A stretch of 64,000 bases of DNA from an uncultured Lachnospiraceae bacterium (lineage in GTDB: Bacteria; Bacillota; Clostridia; Lachnospirales; Lachnospiraceae). The stretch is from the NCBI GenBank assembly GCA_910586015.1, contig CAJUGJ010000010.1, forward strand, positions 27,759 to 91,758, in the 5' to 3' direction. A program made the position numbers and the translations under genes. Each line of letters starts with the position of its first letter. Position 1 is the first letter of the stretch. Of the stretch, positions 25,987-35,238 are shown piece by piece. The notes under the pieces were generated by a model. That model was not told the origin of the DNA. It saw only the letters and a list, made by a program, of their open reading frames with translations, and ran no database searches.

Positions 25987-26859
25987 TTATAAATCAAAAA
26001 ATTTATATTTTTTCTTTTTGTTTGTATTTAATCGTCTTTTTATTTGCAACAATACCGCTGTGCAGGCGGGTTTTTCTATCTGTGTAGCAATTTCTGCTGC
26101 TCTGTCAAGCCACTTTTCGATTAAAACTTCTGCATCTGCAAGTTTTTCTAAAATCTCTATTTCTTGATTATTTGCATGATATTGTATCAGTTTCTCTGTT
26201 GATTCTCTCAGCCATAAAATATATTGGTTTTTTGCTTCTTTCGTTATCTGATAGGGAAACAAAACTCTATTTTCTGCTAAAGTAAGAACGGTTTCAAAAG
26301 ATTCTTCCCGAACTGCCTTTAAAAAATTTTGATCATATCCTCTAAAATTGACTTCCTTTTGCTGGAAACACTCCCGAAAAGAAACTCCTGCTCCATGACT
26401 GACTTCACTAAAAATCCTTGCTGGTTCATTTGCTACATAACTATAATGATATGCTGGAAAAACAAGTACCGCTGTTCCGTCAGAAAAAAGAAGTGTCACC
26501 TTTACACACTGTGTAATTTCAAATAAAAGGAGATGTAATATATTTAATTGATGTGGATCTGCATTTTCTATTATAATTTCTTTTATTCCATCACAATTTT
26601 TAAATGCTCCATCTTCTATCTCTTTTATCTGTGCTGATAAAGTTACACACTCCAATCCCCGACAGTTATAAAAGGCATGTGCTCCTATTTTCCATATTGT
26701 ATAAGGAAGTTTTATTCTCTTTAAATTTCTACACTCACTAAAAGCATATACACCAATCTCTTTCGTTTCCTCTGGTAAAGATACTTCATAGAGATCCTTT
26801 CTTTTTTCAAATGCGTATGGTTTTACTTTCTGATCCTCATAATATTTATTCCATTCCAT
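25987..26859 (-). CDS. Leucine-rich-repeat (BspA-type) protein with helical C-terminal domain
   Basis: A 290-residue cytoplasmic protein (no signal peptide). Residues about 20-100 are BspA-type LRR_5 repeats: EIGVYAFSECRNLKRIKLP, then KIGAHAFYNCRGLECVTLS and EIEDGAFKNCDGIKEI. The remaining about 190 residues are mostly helical, with FRGYDQNFLKAVREESFETV and ILEKLADAEVLIEKWLDRAA, of unknown role. The start at 26859 follows GAGGATAAAG; an upstream TTG is less likely. The stop is 14 bases before the LanM-like gene, whose ribosome binding site overlaps this 3' end, so they form a two-gene operon. It may serve as an interaction scaffold (inference). Confidence 0.75.
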   Translation of the reverse strand: MEWNKYYEDQKVKPYAFEKRKDLYEVSLPEETKEIGVYAFSECRNLKRIKLPYTIWKIGAHAFYNCRGLECVTLSAQIKEIEDGAFKNCDGIKEIIIENADPHQLNILHLLLFEITQCVKVTLLFSDGTAVLVFPAYHYSYVANEPARIFSEVSHGAGVSFRECFQQKEVNFRGYDQNFLKAVREESFETVLTLAENRVLFPYQITKEAKNQYILWLRESTEKLIQYHANNQEIEILEKLADAEVLIEKWLDRAAEIATQIEKPACTAVLLQIKRRLNTNKKKKYKFFDL

Positions 26860-26981
26860 CTTTATCCTCATTTCTTTACTTTCCAAAATTCGATACTTTA
26901 TTATTACCTATCTATCATACAAAAATATACTTGTCAACTATCGTTTTATTTCTATGTCTGTCCTTTTTTTATAAAACTACA

Positions 26982-27010
26982 TTGTGATTTTTCTTTGTTT
27001 TTGATATAAT
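26982..27010 (+). promoter_or_regulatory. Promoter of the HAD phosphatase gene
   Basis: TTGTGA (26982-26987) and TATAAT (27005-27010) with a 17-base spacer, 47 bases before the chosen start. Confidence 0.6.
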
Positions 27011-27057
27011 TATTTTATTATGTTTAGCGTGGAAAAAACGCGGAAATGGGGATTTTT

Positions 27058-27876
27058 ATGGATTATCAAATGTTGGTTTTAGATATTGATGGAACTTTAA
27101 CCACCTCTAAAAAAGAAATTTCACCAGAAACTTTAGACGCAATTATGAAAATACAACAACTTGGATATCATGTTGTTTTAGCCTCTGGACGTCCCACTGC
27201 TGGAATTGTACCAGTTGCAAAACAACTCCAATTAGGAAAGTATGGCAATTATATTTTAGCATTTAACGGTGCAAAGATTATAAACTGTAAAACGCAACAA
27301 GTTATCTATCAAAAGATTCTTCCTAGAAATATTATTCCTATTCTTTGGGAAGAAGCAATAGAAAATGGAGTTGGACTTATTTCTTATGAAAATGATTCGG
27401 TTATTACAGGAACAAAAATAGATTCTTATATGGAATTAGAATCTAAAATTAATGGAATTCCTATTCGAACAGTAGACAACTTTCCTGAATATATAGACTT
27501 TGATGTAAATAAATGCCTGATGACTGGAGAACCTACTATTCTTGCAGAACTAGAGCGAAAGTTAAAACAGCGTTTTAATGGTCTGATCAATATTTTTCGC
27601 TCTGAACCATATTTTTTGGAGCTCATGCCTCAAAATGTAGATAAGGCACATTCTCTTTCTAAATTACTTGTCAGTCTTGGACTATCAGCGGAACAAATGA
27701 TTTGTTGCGGAGATGGATTTAATGATATTTCTATGATTGAATATGCTGGTCTTGGTGTAGCTATGGAAAATGCACAAGATCTTGTAAAACAAGCCTCTGA
27801 TTATATAACGAGTTCGAATGATAATAATGGAATTTTACAAGTGATACAACAATTTTTTCTTAATAAAAACAGTTAA
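27058..27876 (+). CDS. HAD-superfamily Cof-type hydrolase
   Basis: A 272-residue cytoplasmic phosphatase of the HAD IIB (Cof) family, which removes phosphate from sugar phosphates or flavin-type cofactors. The nucleophile motif is LVLDIDGTLT (Asp 9 and Asp 11). Motif II is LASGRP, the lysine follows in the cap region, and motif IV is CCGDGFNDISMIEYAG. The start at 27058 gives the normal short N-terminus; the ATG at 27046 is an alternative. It is followed 38 bases later by L-cysteine desulfidase in the same direction. Confidence 0.85.
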   Translation: MDYQMLVLDIDGTLTTSKKEISPETLDAIMKIQQLGYHVVLASGRPTAGIVPVAKQLQLGKYGNYILAFNGAKIINCKTQQVIYQKILPRNIIPILWEEAIENGVGLISYENDSVITGTKIDSYMELESKINGIPIRTVDNFPEYIDFDVNKCLMTGEPTILAELERKLKQRFNGLINIFRSEPYFLELMPQNVDKAHSLSKLLVSLGLSAEQMICCGDGFNDISMIEYAGLGVAMENAQDLVKQASDYITSSNDNNGILQVIQQFFLNKNS

Positions 27877-27914
27877 TAATTTAAAGTGTACTATTTACAG
27901 TTTGGAGGATCTTT

Positions 27915-29249
27915 ATGGAAAAGTACTTATATGATACCTATTTAGCTATTTTAAAAGAAGAACTTCTTCCGGCATTTGGTTGTACTGAGCCAATAGCGAT
28001 TGCTTACGCTGCTGCAATGGCAAGAGAAATTTTAAATGAGATACCCGATCAGGTAGAAATTATTGCAAGTGGAAACATTATAAAAAATGTAAAAAGTGTT
28101 ATTGTTCCCGGAACTGGTGGAAAAAGGGGAATCTGTGCAGCTGCTGCAGCTGGAATCATAGCAGGAGATTCTTCTAAAAAATTAGAGGTACTTTCTCAAA
28201 TACCAGAAGAAAAATATGCCGAAATTCAAGATTTTGCAGAACATGCGAATATAACGATTGATTTTTCAGATTCTGATTTGGTTTTTGATCTTATCATACG
28301 TTTATCTCGAAATGGCTCTTTTTCTAAAATTCGTCTTGCAGGTTTTCATACTAATATCGTACTATTAGAAAAAGACGGAAAGATTTTATACGAAAAACCT
28401 CTTCCATCTTCTGTCGCTTTAAAAGATTCTTCTGAAAAGAAAGAATTGATTCAAGCTTGCGAGAATGAAGTAACTTTCCAAGAAGACTCTCAAAACAAAG
28501 AGCTTTTAACCGTAGAACAAATTTTTCATTTTGCAAATGAAGTTTCATTAGAAGAGATTAGGGAAACAATTTCCAGACAGATTTCGTATAATATGGAAAT
28601 TGCAGAAGAGGGACTTCGTCATAATTATGGTGCAAATGTTGGACAGACCTTATTAAAAGTCTATGGAGATTCTCTCTACATTCGTGCCAGAGCTAAAGCT
28701 GCGGCAGCTTCTGATGCACGAATGAATGGCTGTGCTCTTCCTGTTGTCATTAACTCTGGCAGTGGAAATCAGGGGATCACCGTATCTGTTCCAGTGATCG
28801 AATATGCCCGTTCTCTTCATATTGATGAAGAACGTCTTTATCGTGCTCTTGTTATTTCCAATTTGACAGCGATTCATCAGAAAGCTGGAATCGGCTCACT
28901 TTCTGCCTATTGTGGTGCAGTCAGTGCAGGAAGTGCATGTGGTGCAGGAATCGCCTATCTATTAGGCGGAAAACTTCACGAAATTGAACATACGATTGTC
29001 AATGCCCTTGCTATTACATCAGGGATTATCTGTGATGGTGCAAAAGCTTCCTGTGCAGCAAAAATTTCTTCTGCTGTGGATGCAGGACTTTTAGGATATT
29101 ATATGATTCTTGAAAATCAACAATTTCGAGCAGGTGATGGAATTGTTAAAAAAGGTGTTGAACGTACCATTTCTTGTGTCTCACGTCTAGGGCGGGATGG
29201 TATGAAAGAAACGGATAAAGAAATTTTAGATATTATGTTGAATGAATAA
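27915..29249 (+). CDS. L-cysteine desulfidase (UPF0597/CyuA family)
   Basis: The family splits L-cysteine into pyruvate, ammonia and sulfide with an oxygen-sensitive 4Fe-4S cluster. The 444-residue protein has the N-terminal signature LLPAFGCTEPIAIAYAAA, then SVIVPGTGGKRG, LPVVINSGSGNQGITVSVPV and the C-terminal GIICDGAKASCAAKISSAV, where conserved Cys are found. Length is normal. GGAGG precedes the ATG. It may be co-transcribed with the HAD gene, and a hairpin terminator follows. Older annotations call this family serine dehydratase alpha-like. Confidence 0.88.
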   Translation: MEKYLYDTYLAILKEELLPAFGCTEPIAIAYAAAMAREILNEIPDQVEIIASGNIIKNVKSVIVPGTGGKRGICAAAAAGIIAGDSSKKLEVLSQIPEEKYAEIQDFAEHANITIDFSDSDLVFDLIIRLSRNGSFSKIRLAGFHTNIVLLEKDGKILYEKPLPSSVALKDSSEKKELIQACENEVTFQEDSQNKELLTVEQIFHFANEVSLEEIRETISRQISYNMEIAEEGLRHNYGANVGQTLLKVYGDSLYIRARAKAAAASDARMNGCALPVVINSGSGNQGITVSVPVIEYARSLHIDEERLYRALVISNLTAIHQKAGIGSLSAYCGAVSAGSACGAGIAYLLGGKLHEIEHTIVNALAITSGIICDGAKASCAAKISSAVDAGLLGYYMILENQQFRAGDGIVKKGVERTISCVSRLGRDGMKETDKEILDIMLNE

Positions 29250-29270
29250 TCTATTAAAGTGAAAATTAGA

Positions 29271-29307
29271 AAAGAAGCTGCTAGTTTATTAAGCTAGTAG
29301 CTTCTTT
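29271..29307. terminator. Bidirectional terminator
   Basis: AAAGAAGCTGCTAG pairs with CTAGTAGCTTCTTT around a short loop, between the stops of the cysteine desulfidase and the deacetylase genes. Confidence 0.85.
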
Positions 29308-29313
29308 CTATCT

Positions 29314-30435
29314 TTATTTTGATTTTGCATTGCGATAAAGCTTTCCAGCTTCTATTTCGATTCCTTTACGTTCAAACAATTCTGAGACTGTTACCAACTC
29401 ATATCCCTGTTTTATTAATTCAGGAACTAAATATTCTACTGCATCGGCTGTTGTAGAATACAGATCGTGCATTAAAACAATTGATCCATCTTGCACATGA
29501 TCTAATACTTCTTTTACTATAGAATCCTTATTTCTTGATTTCCAGTCTTCCGAATCTACAGACCAAGCTATCATTGGAACTTTCACTGTTTTATCTACAA
29601 GTTCATTGTGTTCTCCATAAGGAGGTCTGAGTAATACATTACCTACAGATATCACCTCTTTAATACAATCGTCAGAATGTTCTACCTCATAAATAATTTT
29701 ATCTGTATCTAATTTTGTTAAATTCTCATGACTATAGGAATGATTTCCAATTTCACATCCTATCTCATAAGCACTTTTTACTGTATCTGGATATGTGCCC
29801 ATTCGATTTCCCATAACAAAAAAAGTAGCCTTAGCCCCATTTTCCTGTAATACATCCAAAATTCTCTTTGTCACTGGAGGATAAGGTCCATCATCAAATG
29901 TAAATGCTACTAACTTTTTATTATCTTCCTTCTCTGATTTAGATGGTTTATCTGTCGGTTTTGGAGTTATATCTGTCGGCTCTGGAGTTATATCCGTTGG
30001 TTTTGGGGTTATATCTGTCGGTTCTGGAGTTATATCCGTTGGTTCTGGAGTTATATCCGTTGGTTTTGGGGTTATATCTGTTGGCTCTGGAGTTATATCC
30101 GTTGGTTTTGGGGTTATATCTGTTGGACTGGTCGATTCATTTTTGGGTGTATTTGCTTCACCTGTTGGAGTTTTCGTTTCTGGTGTATTATCTGTTCCTG
30201 TTGGCGTTTTGGGATCTGTTTTTTCTGGTTTATTTAATGTTTCCTGTTCTTTATTATCTACTATCACTTTATTCGAATTTTGTGAAGAATCATCTGATTT
30301 AAAATTATTACTTAATGCAATTAATTTTTCTCCACATACAATAATTACCAAAATTGATACCACTGCTGCAAAAATCCAGCCTAATTGTAATCCATAAATA
30401 CTTTTTTTTCTCTTTCTTCCACGCATCCTAGCCAT
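29314..30435 (-). CDS. Membrane-anchored polysaccharide deacetylase
   Basis: A NodB-fold enzyme, probably removing acetyl groups from peptidoglycan or another surface glycan. The 373-residue protein starts at 30435 (AAAGGAG upstream) with basic RMRGRKRKK and one membrane helix (about 17-36), so the domain faces outward. Residues about 100-160 are eight PTDITPE/PTDITPK heptads that act as a spacer. The NodB domain follows: TFDDGPYPP (catalytic Asp), NHSYSHENL (metal His pair), LRPPYGEHN, WSVDSEDW and VLMHDLYS (catalytic His). All key residues are intact. It is monocistronic. Confidence 0.9.
   Translation of the reverse strand: MARMRGRKRKKSIYGLQLGWIFAAVVSILVIIVCGEKLIALSNNFKSDDSSQNSNKVIVDNKEQETLNKPEKTDPKTPTGTDNTPETKTPTGEANTPKNESTSPTDITPKPTDITPEPTDITPKPTDITPEPTDITPEPTDITPKPTDITPEPTDITPKPTDKPSKSEKEDNKKLVAFTFDDGPYPPVTKRILDVLQENGAKATFFVMGNRMGTYPDTVKSAYEIGCEIGNHSYSHENLTKLDTDKIIYEVEHSDDCIKEVISVGNVLLRPPYGEHNELVDKTVKVPMIAWSVDSEDWKSRNKDSIVKEVLDHVQDGSIVLMHDLYSTTADAVEYLVPELIKQGYELVTVSELFERKGIEIEAGKLYRNAKSK
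29945..30130. repeat. 21-bp coding tandem repeat (PTDITP heptads)
   Basis: About eight copies of a 21-base unit, such as TCTGGAGTTATATCCGTTGG plus one base, encode the spacer of the deacetylase on the reverse strand. Units alternate between Glu and Lys versions. Copy number can change without shifting the frame. Confidence 0.85.
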
Positions 30436-30576
30436 GTTTAAAACTCCTTTCCTATTAAACTTAGGATACCACAAAGTTCGAGAAATTTCATTAAATTTTT
30501 ATGACAATTTAAAGAATTTTTTTAGGAATTTTCAGGATATTAGGGGAAATACTTAAATGTATGTTTATAAAAAGAA

Positions 30577-30626
30577 CCCCCTACCTGTTCATGAAGTCAA
30601 TTTAACTACATCAAACAGGCAGGAGG
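30577..30626 (-). terminator. Terminator of spoVG
   Basis: On the reverse strand CCTCCTGCCTGTTTGATG pairs imperfectly with CATGAACAGGTAGGGGG and is followed by TTCTTTTT. It lies just after the spoVG stop. Confidence 0.8.
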
Positions 30627-30636
30627 TTTTTACTTT

Positions 30637-30933
30637 TTATTCTTCACCCTCTTGTAATTCACCTTCTTGTGATTCACTTTGGGCTGCAATTTCATATTTT
30701 TCTAAAATGACTTTTTGAATTCGTTCTCTTGTTTCAGAATTGATTGGATGTGCAATATCCCTATATTCGCCATCTCCTGCTTTTCTGCTTGGCATAGCGA
30801 TAAATAAACCCTTCTCTCCCTCGATTATCTTAATATCATGAACTACAAATTCATTATCTAGGGTAATAGAAACGACTGCTTTCATTTTACCTTCTTTACT
30901 TACTTTTCGCACTCGCACGTCCGTTATTTGCAT
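30637..30933 (-). CDS. spoVG: Septation/RNA-binding regulator SpoVG
   Basis: SpoVG is a small nucleic-acid-binding regulator of sporulation, division and surface traits in Firmicutes. The 98-residue protein has the full family core: MQITDVRVRKVSKEGKMKAV, then DIKIIEGEKGLFIAMPSR and RDIAHPINSETRERI. A G-rich site (GGGGGG) precedes the ATG. It lies 48 bases after glgD on the same strand and could be read with the glycogen genes. Confidence 0.95.
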   Translation of the reverse strand: MQITDVRVRKVSKEGKMKAVVSITLDNEFVVHDIKIIEGEKGLFIAMPSRKAGDGEYRDIAHPINSETRERIQKVILEKYEIAAQSESQEGELQEGEE

Positions 30934-30981
30934 TGTCTAAGCCCCCCAAGTAATTTAATGGCTTTCTCCGTTGTTATAGTA

Positions 30982-32103
30982 TTACAGAACATAACGTTCA
31001 TTTTTTTCAATTACAATCTTGATATTTCCCTCTTCTCCAACATAGGTCATATTGGAACGAAGTGTATCTCTACTTTCTACAATACAATTTTCAATATACG
31101 TGTTATCTCCAATATGGACATCATTAAGTACAATTGAATTTTTAATTGTACAATTATTTCCTACATAAACCTTCTTAAACAGTAAAGAATTCTCAACAAC
31201 ACCATTGATAATACAGCCACTTGAAATCATACTATTTTTTACAACTGCACCTGCGTTATATTTTGCTGGTGGCAAATCATCTACTTTAGAATATACATCT
31301 GGATACTGGCGGAAAAAGTAATCTCTGATATCCTTCTTTAAGAAATCCATATTTGTCTTATAATAAGATTCTACGCTGGCAATATTACTCCAATAACTAT
31401 CCATCTCATAAGCATAGAGTCTCTTTAAACTCTTATAGCGAACTAAAATATCCCGTACAAAATCATGTCTCTCTTCTACTGCTGACTTTTCAATCAATTC
31501 AATTAACTGTCTTCTACGGATTACATAAATACCAGTTGAAATCATACTAGAATTTGCTACTAATGGTTTCTCTTCAAAACCAGTAATCCTATTATCTTCA
31601 TCGACATCAATCACACCAAATCGGCTGGAATCTTCATCTGGTTCTAACCGTTTGCAAACAACAGTAATATCTGCTTTCTTTGCAATATGATACTCTAAAA
31701 CTTTATTATAATCCAGTTTATACACACCATCACCGGAAACAATAACAACATATGGCTCATGACTACTCTTTAAAAATCCGATATTTTGATAGATAGCATC
31801 AGCAGTACCACGATACCAAAAACCATTGTCAATCGTAATGGTAGGAGTAAATACAAACAATCCTCCCTGCTTTCTTCCAAAGTCCCACCACTTACCGGAA
31901 CTTAAATGTTCATTTAAGGAACGGGAATTATACTGTGTCAGAACGGCAACCTTTTGTACATGGGAATTTGACATATTGCTGAGAGCAAAATCGATACTTC
32001 TAAAACTCCCTGCCACCGGCATTGCAGCAATGGCCCTCTTGTTTGACAATTCACGCATTCTGTTACTGTTCCCACCGGCTAAAACTATACCTATTGCTCT
32101 CAT
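30982..32103 (-). CDS. glgD: Glucose-1-phosphate adenylyltransferase subunit GlgD
   Basis: GlgD is the regulatory partner of GlgC in ADP-glucose synthesis for glycogen. The 373-residue protein has a nucleotidyltransferase domain (GIVLAGGNSNRMRELSNKRA, where the GGxGxRL loop is altered, as usual for GlgD) and a C-terminal left-handed beta-helix of hexapeptide repeats (NSMISSGCIINGVVENSLLF). Its ATG overlaps the glgC stop by four bases (ATGA), which implies tight coupling and a GlgC-GlgD complex. Confidence 0.93.
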   Translation of the reverse strand: MRAIGIVLAGGNSNRMRELSNKRAIAAMPVAGSFRSIDFALSNMSNSHVQKVAVLTQYNSRSLNEHLSSGKWWDFGRKQGGLFVFTPTITIDNGFWYRGTADAIYQNIGFLKSSHEPYVVIVSGDGVYKLDYNKVLEYHIAKKADITVVCKRLEPDEDSSRFGVIDVDEDNRITGFEEKPLVANSSMISTGIYVIRRRQLIELIEKSAVEERHDFVRDILVRYKSLKRLYAYEMDSYWSNIASVESYYKTNMDFLKKDIRDYFFRQYPDVYSKVDDLPPAKYNAGAVVKNSMISSGCIINGVVENSLLFKKVYVGNNCTIKNSIVLNDVHIGDNTYIENCIVESRDTLRSNMTYVGEEGNIKIVIEKNERYVL

Positions 32104-33374
32104 CGTCTATCACCTGCCTTAATTATACATTCTCCACTTGTCAATAAGCCACTTGGGTAATCATCTAATGTCGTTCCGCCGCTGATTGCTGTATTCTTTC
32201 CAATTTTTACATGATCTGGAATAACAGAGTCTTCTCCAATTGTAACAAGTCCATCTGTATAGATCTTTGGAAATTGTACATTTGTTTCTTCCTCTCCAAC
32301 TCCCAATTCACATCCAGAACCAATAACACAATTTTCAGCAATAATCGCCTTATAGATCTTTGTTCCAGCTCCGATAGAAGTAGATTTCATAATGATAGAA
32401 TCTCTTACAATAGCACCCGGTTCTATTGTTACGCCTGAACCAATTACTGAATTATGCACTTCCCCATAAATTTCAGTTCCTTCTCCAATGATACAACGAT
32501 CAATTACTGCATCCTGTGAAATATACTGTGGTTGTACAACATCGTTCTTTGTATAAATATTCCAAAACTCTTCATACAAATTAAATATAGGAACTAGATC
32601 GATAAGCTCCATATTGGATTCCCAATAAGAAGTAAGAGTTCCAACATCTTTCCAATATCCATTATACTCATATGCAAAGACACGATCTCCCCGTTCATGA
32701 CAATATGGAATAATATGTTTTCCAAAATCACAACCCGGCTGATCTTGAAGATCGATCAATGCTTCTCTTAATATTTTCCATGAGAAGATATAAATACCCA
32801 TTGATGCCAAGTTACTCCGTGGCTTAGGTGGTTTTTCTTCAAATTCCAAAATTCTCTTGCTTTCATCTGTAATAACTACACCAAATCGACTGGCTTCTTC
32901 CATTGGTACTGGAATAGTTGCTAGAGTAATATCTGCATTATTTGCTTTATGGAACTCAAGCATCACTTCATAGTCCATCTTATATATATGATCTCCACCC
33001 AGTATCAGAACATAATCAGGATTATACTGCTCCATGTATCTTAGATTTTGAAAGATTGCATTTGCTGTTCCAGTATACCATTCAGCATTTGTACTCTTTT
33101 CATAAGGAGGAAGAATAGAAATACCTCCAATATTTCGGTCGAGATCCCACGGAATACCAATTCCAATATGTGTATTAAGTCTTAATGGTTGATATTGTGT
33201 TAAAACACCAACAGTATCAACCCCTGAATTGATGCAGTTACTTAACGGAAAATCAATAATTCTATACTTTCCGCCGAAAGCCACCGCCGGTTTAGCAACA
33301 CCAGATGTTAAAACACCGAGTCTTGAACCTTGTCCGCCTGCCAAAAGCATTGCTATCATTTCTTTTTTAATCAC
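32100..33374 (-). CDS. glgC: Glucose-1-phosphate adenylyltransferase GlgC
   Basis: The catalytic ADP-glucose pyrophosphorylase, the committed step of glycogen synthesis. The 424-residue protein begins MIKKEMIAMLLAGGQGSRLG with the intact GGxGxRL loop, then KPAVAFGGKYRIIDFPLSN, LILGGDHIYKMDY and EFEEKPPKPRS, followed by C-terminal hexapeptide repeats. GTG is the start, after AGAGGTGATAAC. The gene is first in glgC-glgD-spoVG and has a good promoter at 33406-33434. The branching enzyme gene is separate, at 42.3-44.2 kb. Confidence 0.95.
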   Translation of the reverse strand: MIKKEMIAMLLAGGQGSRLGVLTSGVAKPAVAFGGKYRIIDFPLSNCINSGVDTVGVLTQYQPLRLNTHIGIGIPWDLDRNIGGISILPPYEKSTNAEWYTGTANAIFQNLRYMEQYNPDYVLILGGDHIYKMDYEVMLEFHKANNADITLATIPVPMEEASRFGVVITDESKRILEFEEKPPKPRSNLASMGIYIFSWKILREALIDLQDQPGCDFGKHIIPYCHERGDRVFAYEYNGYWKDVGTLTSYWESNMELIDLVPIFNLYEEFWNIYTKNDVVQPQYISQDAVIDRCIIGEGTEIYGEVHNSVIGSGVTIEPGAIVRDSIIMKSTSIGAGTKIYKAIIAENCVIGSGCELGVGEEETNVQFPKIYTDGLVTIGEDSVIPDHVKIGKNTAISGGTTLDDYPSGLLTSGECIIKAGDRR

Positions 33375-33713
33375 GTTATCACCTCTTGATGTTTAGGATA
33401 AGTATATTATACCATCTTATTTTGGAAATGTGAATATATTTCACAAAAATTTTTTTGAAAAGAAATTTTTTTTGTTCAAATATTTTATAATCTATTATGA
33501 TATGATAAAAAACGACTTTGCATTTGCTTAATTTGTATCCTATTCATTTCACTAAATTAATACTTTATTCATGAAAACTTAATTTTTTCTTCTTTTTTTC
33601 GTTTTATTTATCTTGTATTCTTATGTACCTGCATATTGTATTTCTTTAAAAAATAGAGTACACTATTCACAAAAATCATGCCATAGAATTCTATGGGGAA
33701 CAGGATGGTAATT
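33375..33713. other. Intergenic region between divergent glgC and murC
   Basis: AT-rich, with no open frame. It contains the reverse-strand glgC promoter and, on the plus strand, the AGGATGG site before murC. I see no conserved RNA element. Confidence 0.5.
33406..33434 (-). promoter_or_regulatory. Promoter of glgC
   Basis: On the reverse strand TTCACA (33429-33434) and TATAAT (33406-33411) are 17 bases apart, with the start codon 32 bases further on. Confidence 0.65.
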
Positions 33714-35105
33714 ATGTATCAGATTCATTTTAATGAACCCGTTCATGTACATTTTATCGGAATCGGCGGAATTAGTATGAGTGCCCTTGCAGAGCTTTTG
33801 TATCAAAACCATTTTACTATCAGTGGCTCTGATCTCAAACATTCCAAAGTAACAGAACATTTAGAGGAAATTGGAATTCATGTAGATTACGGACATCGAG
33901 TATCTAATTTAACAGAAAATATTTCCTGTGTTATTTATACTTCTGCTGTACAAGAAACAAACCCAGAATTGTCTGCCGCTAAAGCAAAGGGGATTCCAGT
34001 TTTAGAACGAGCAGAATTATTAGGACAACTAATGAAAAATTATCGTCATGCAATTGGAATTTCTGGAACACATGGAAAAACTACAACTACCTCTATGCTT
34101 TCTATGATACTCTTGGATGCAGAACTTGATCCTACTATTGCAGTTGGCGGAATCCTAGATTGGATCGGTGGAAATATGAGATTAGGAAAGTCCGAATATT
34201 TTGTTGCCGAATCCTGTGAATATACAAATAGTTTTTTGAAATTTTATCCTACCCACGAAATTATATTAAATGTTGAAGCGGAACATCTTGATTTCTTTCA
34301 TGATTTAGAAGAAATACGTAATTCATTTCATCAATTTGCTCAAAAAGTTCCAAAAGATGGATATTTGGTTATTAATGGTGAAATTGAAAATTATCAACAG
34401 TTATGTAATGATCTATCCTGTCATGTAGTTACATATGGAATTGCTAGCGAAAAGTCAAATTCTTACGATTACTCTGCCTCTGATATTTTGTATGACAATT
34501 ATGGTCATGGAAGTTATAATTGCTATCATTATGGGCAACTCCTTGGAAGAATTCAGTTAAACATAATTGGGCTTCATAACATCTCCAATTCCCTTGCTGC
34601 TGTAGCTCTTGCGGATTCCCTTGGAGTTTCTTTTACTTCCATTCAAAGAGCACTTGCTTCTTATACAGGGACAGAACGTCGTTTTCAAATAAAAGGAGTT
34701 ATTGATGGAGTGACAATCATAGATGATTATGCCCATCATCCATCCGAAATTCGTGCTACTTTAACTGCTGCTAAACAGTACCCACATCATGACATCTGGT
34801 GTGTTTTTCAACCTCATACATACTCAAGAACAAAACAGTTTTTACAAGAGACGACACAGGCACTCTCTCTTTCCGATCATGTCGTTTTAGCAGATATCTA
34901 TGCAGCCAGAGAAGCCAATCCGGGAGATATTTCCTCAAAAGATCTATATGACAAACTCAAAGAACTAGGAACAGATGTTTACTATTTCCCATGCTTTGAT
35001 GAAATCGAAAACTTTTTATTAAGTCATTGTATTGGTGATGATCTGGTGATTACAATGGGAGCAGGAGATATTGTCATGGTAGGAGAATCTTTACTTGGAA
35101 GTTAA
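33714..35105 (+). CDS. murC: UDP-N-acetylmuramate--L-alanine ligase
   Basis: MurC adds L-alanine to UDP-MurNAc in cytoplasmic peptidoglycan precursor synthesis. The 463-residue protein shows VHFIGIGGISMSALAELL (UDP-substrate domain), the ATP loop GISGTHGKTTTTSM (about 118), FVAESCEYTNSFL, and the C-terminal VIDDYAHHPSEIRATL and FQPHTYSRTK signatures. The start at 33714 follows AGGATGG; an ATG 21 bases upstream is less well placed. It is the first of a co-directional run with dnaD-like, dnaC and the PRPP synthetase. Confidence 0.95.
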   Translation: MYQIHFNEPVHVHFIGIGGISMSALAELLYQNHFTISGSDLKHSKVTEHLEEIGIHVDYGHRVSNLTENISCVIYTSAVQETNPELSAAKAKGIPVLERAELLGQLMKNYRHAIGISGTHGKTTTTSMLSMILLDAELDPTIAVGGILDWIGGNMRLGKSEYFVAESCEYTNSFLKFYPTHEIILNVEAEHLDFFHDLEEIRNSFHQFAQKVPKDGYLVINGEIENYQQLCNDLSCHVVTYGIASEKSNSYDYSASDILYDNYGHGSYNCYHYGQLLGRIQLNIIGLHNISNSLAAVALADSLGVSFTSIQRALASYTGTERRFQIKGVIDGVTIIDDYAHHPSEIRATLTAAKQYPHHDIWCVFQPHTYSRTKQFLQETTQALSLSDHVVLADIYAAREANPGDISSKDLYDKLKELGTDVYYFPCFDEIENFLLSHCIGDDLVITMGAGDIVMVGESLLGS

Positions 35106-35196
35106 GTAACTCCTAGGTCAATATTTTTGCTCATCAAGGCAAATTATTCTATTTTCAAGTTGCATAAAATATGTTACAATCACGTTATCGCTGAAA

Positions 35197-35224
35197 CGGC
35201 TTCCCATTTTGTTGAAGGAAGCCG
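35197..35224 (+). other. Hairpin in the leader of the DnaD-like gene
   Basis: CGGCTTCC and GGAAGCCG form a perfect 8-bp stem with a 12-base loop, ending just before the GGAGG site (35228-35232). It is too close to the start for a simple terminator and could modulate translation. Confidence 0.5.
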
Positions 35225-35238
35225 AATGGAGGAATCTG

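Noticed and set aside
29945..30130. Possible CRISPR array or regulatory repeat
   Set aside because: Direct tandem 21-bp units in frame with the deacetylase, with no spacers.
35160..35180. dnaD promoter TTGCAT..TACAAT
   Set aside because: The spacer is only 9 bases; no convincing -35 box at correct spacing.
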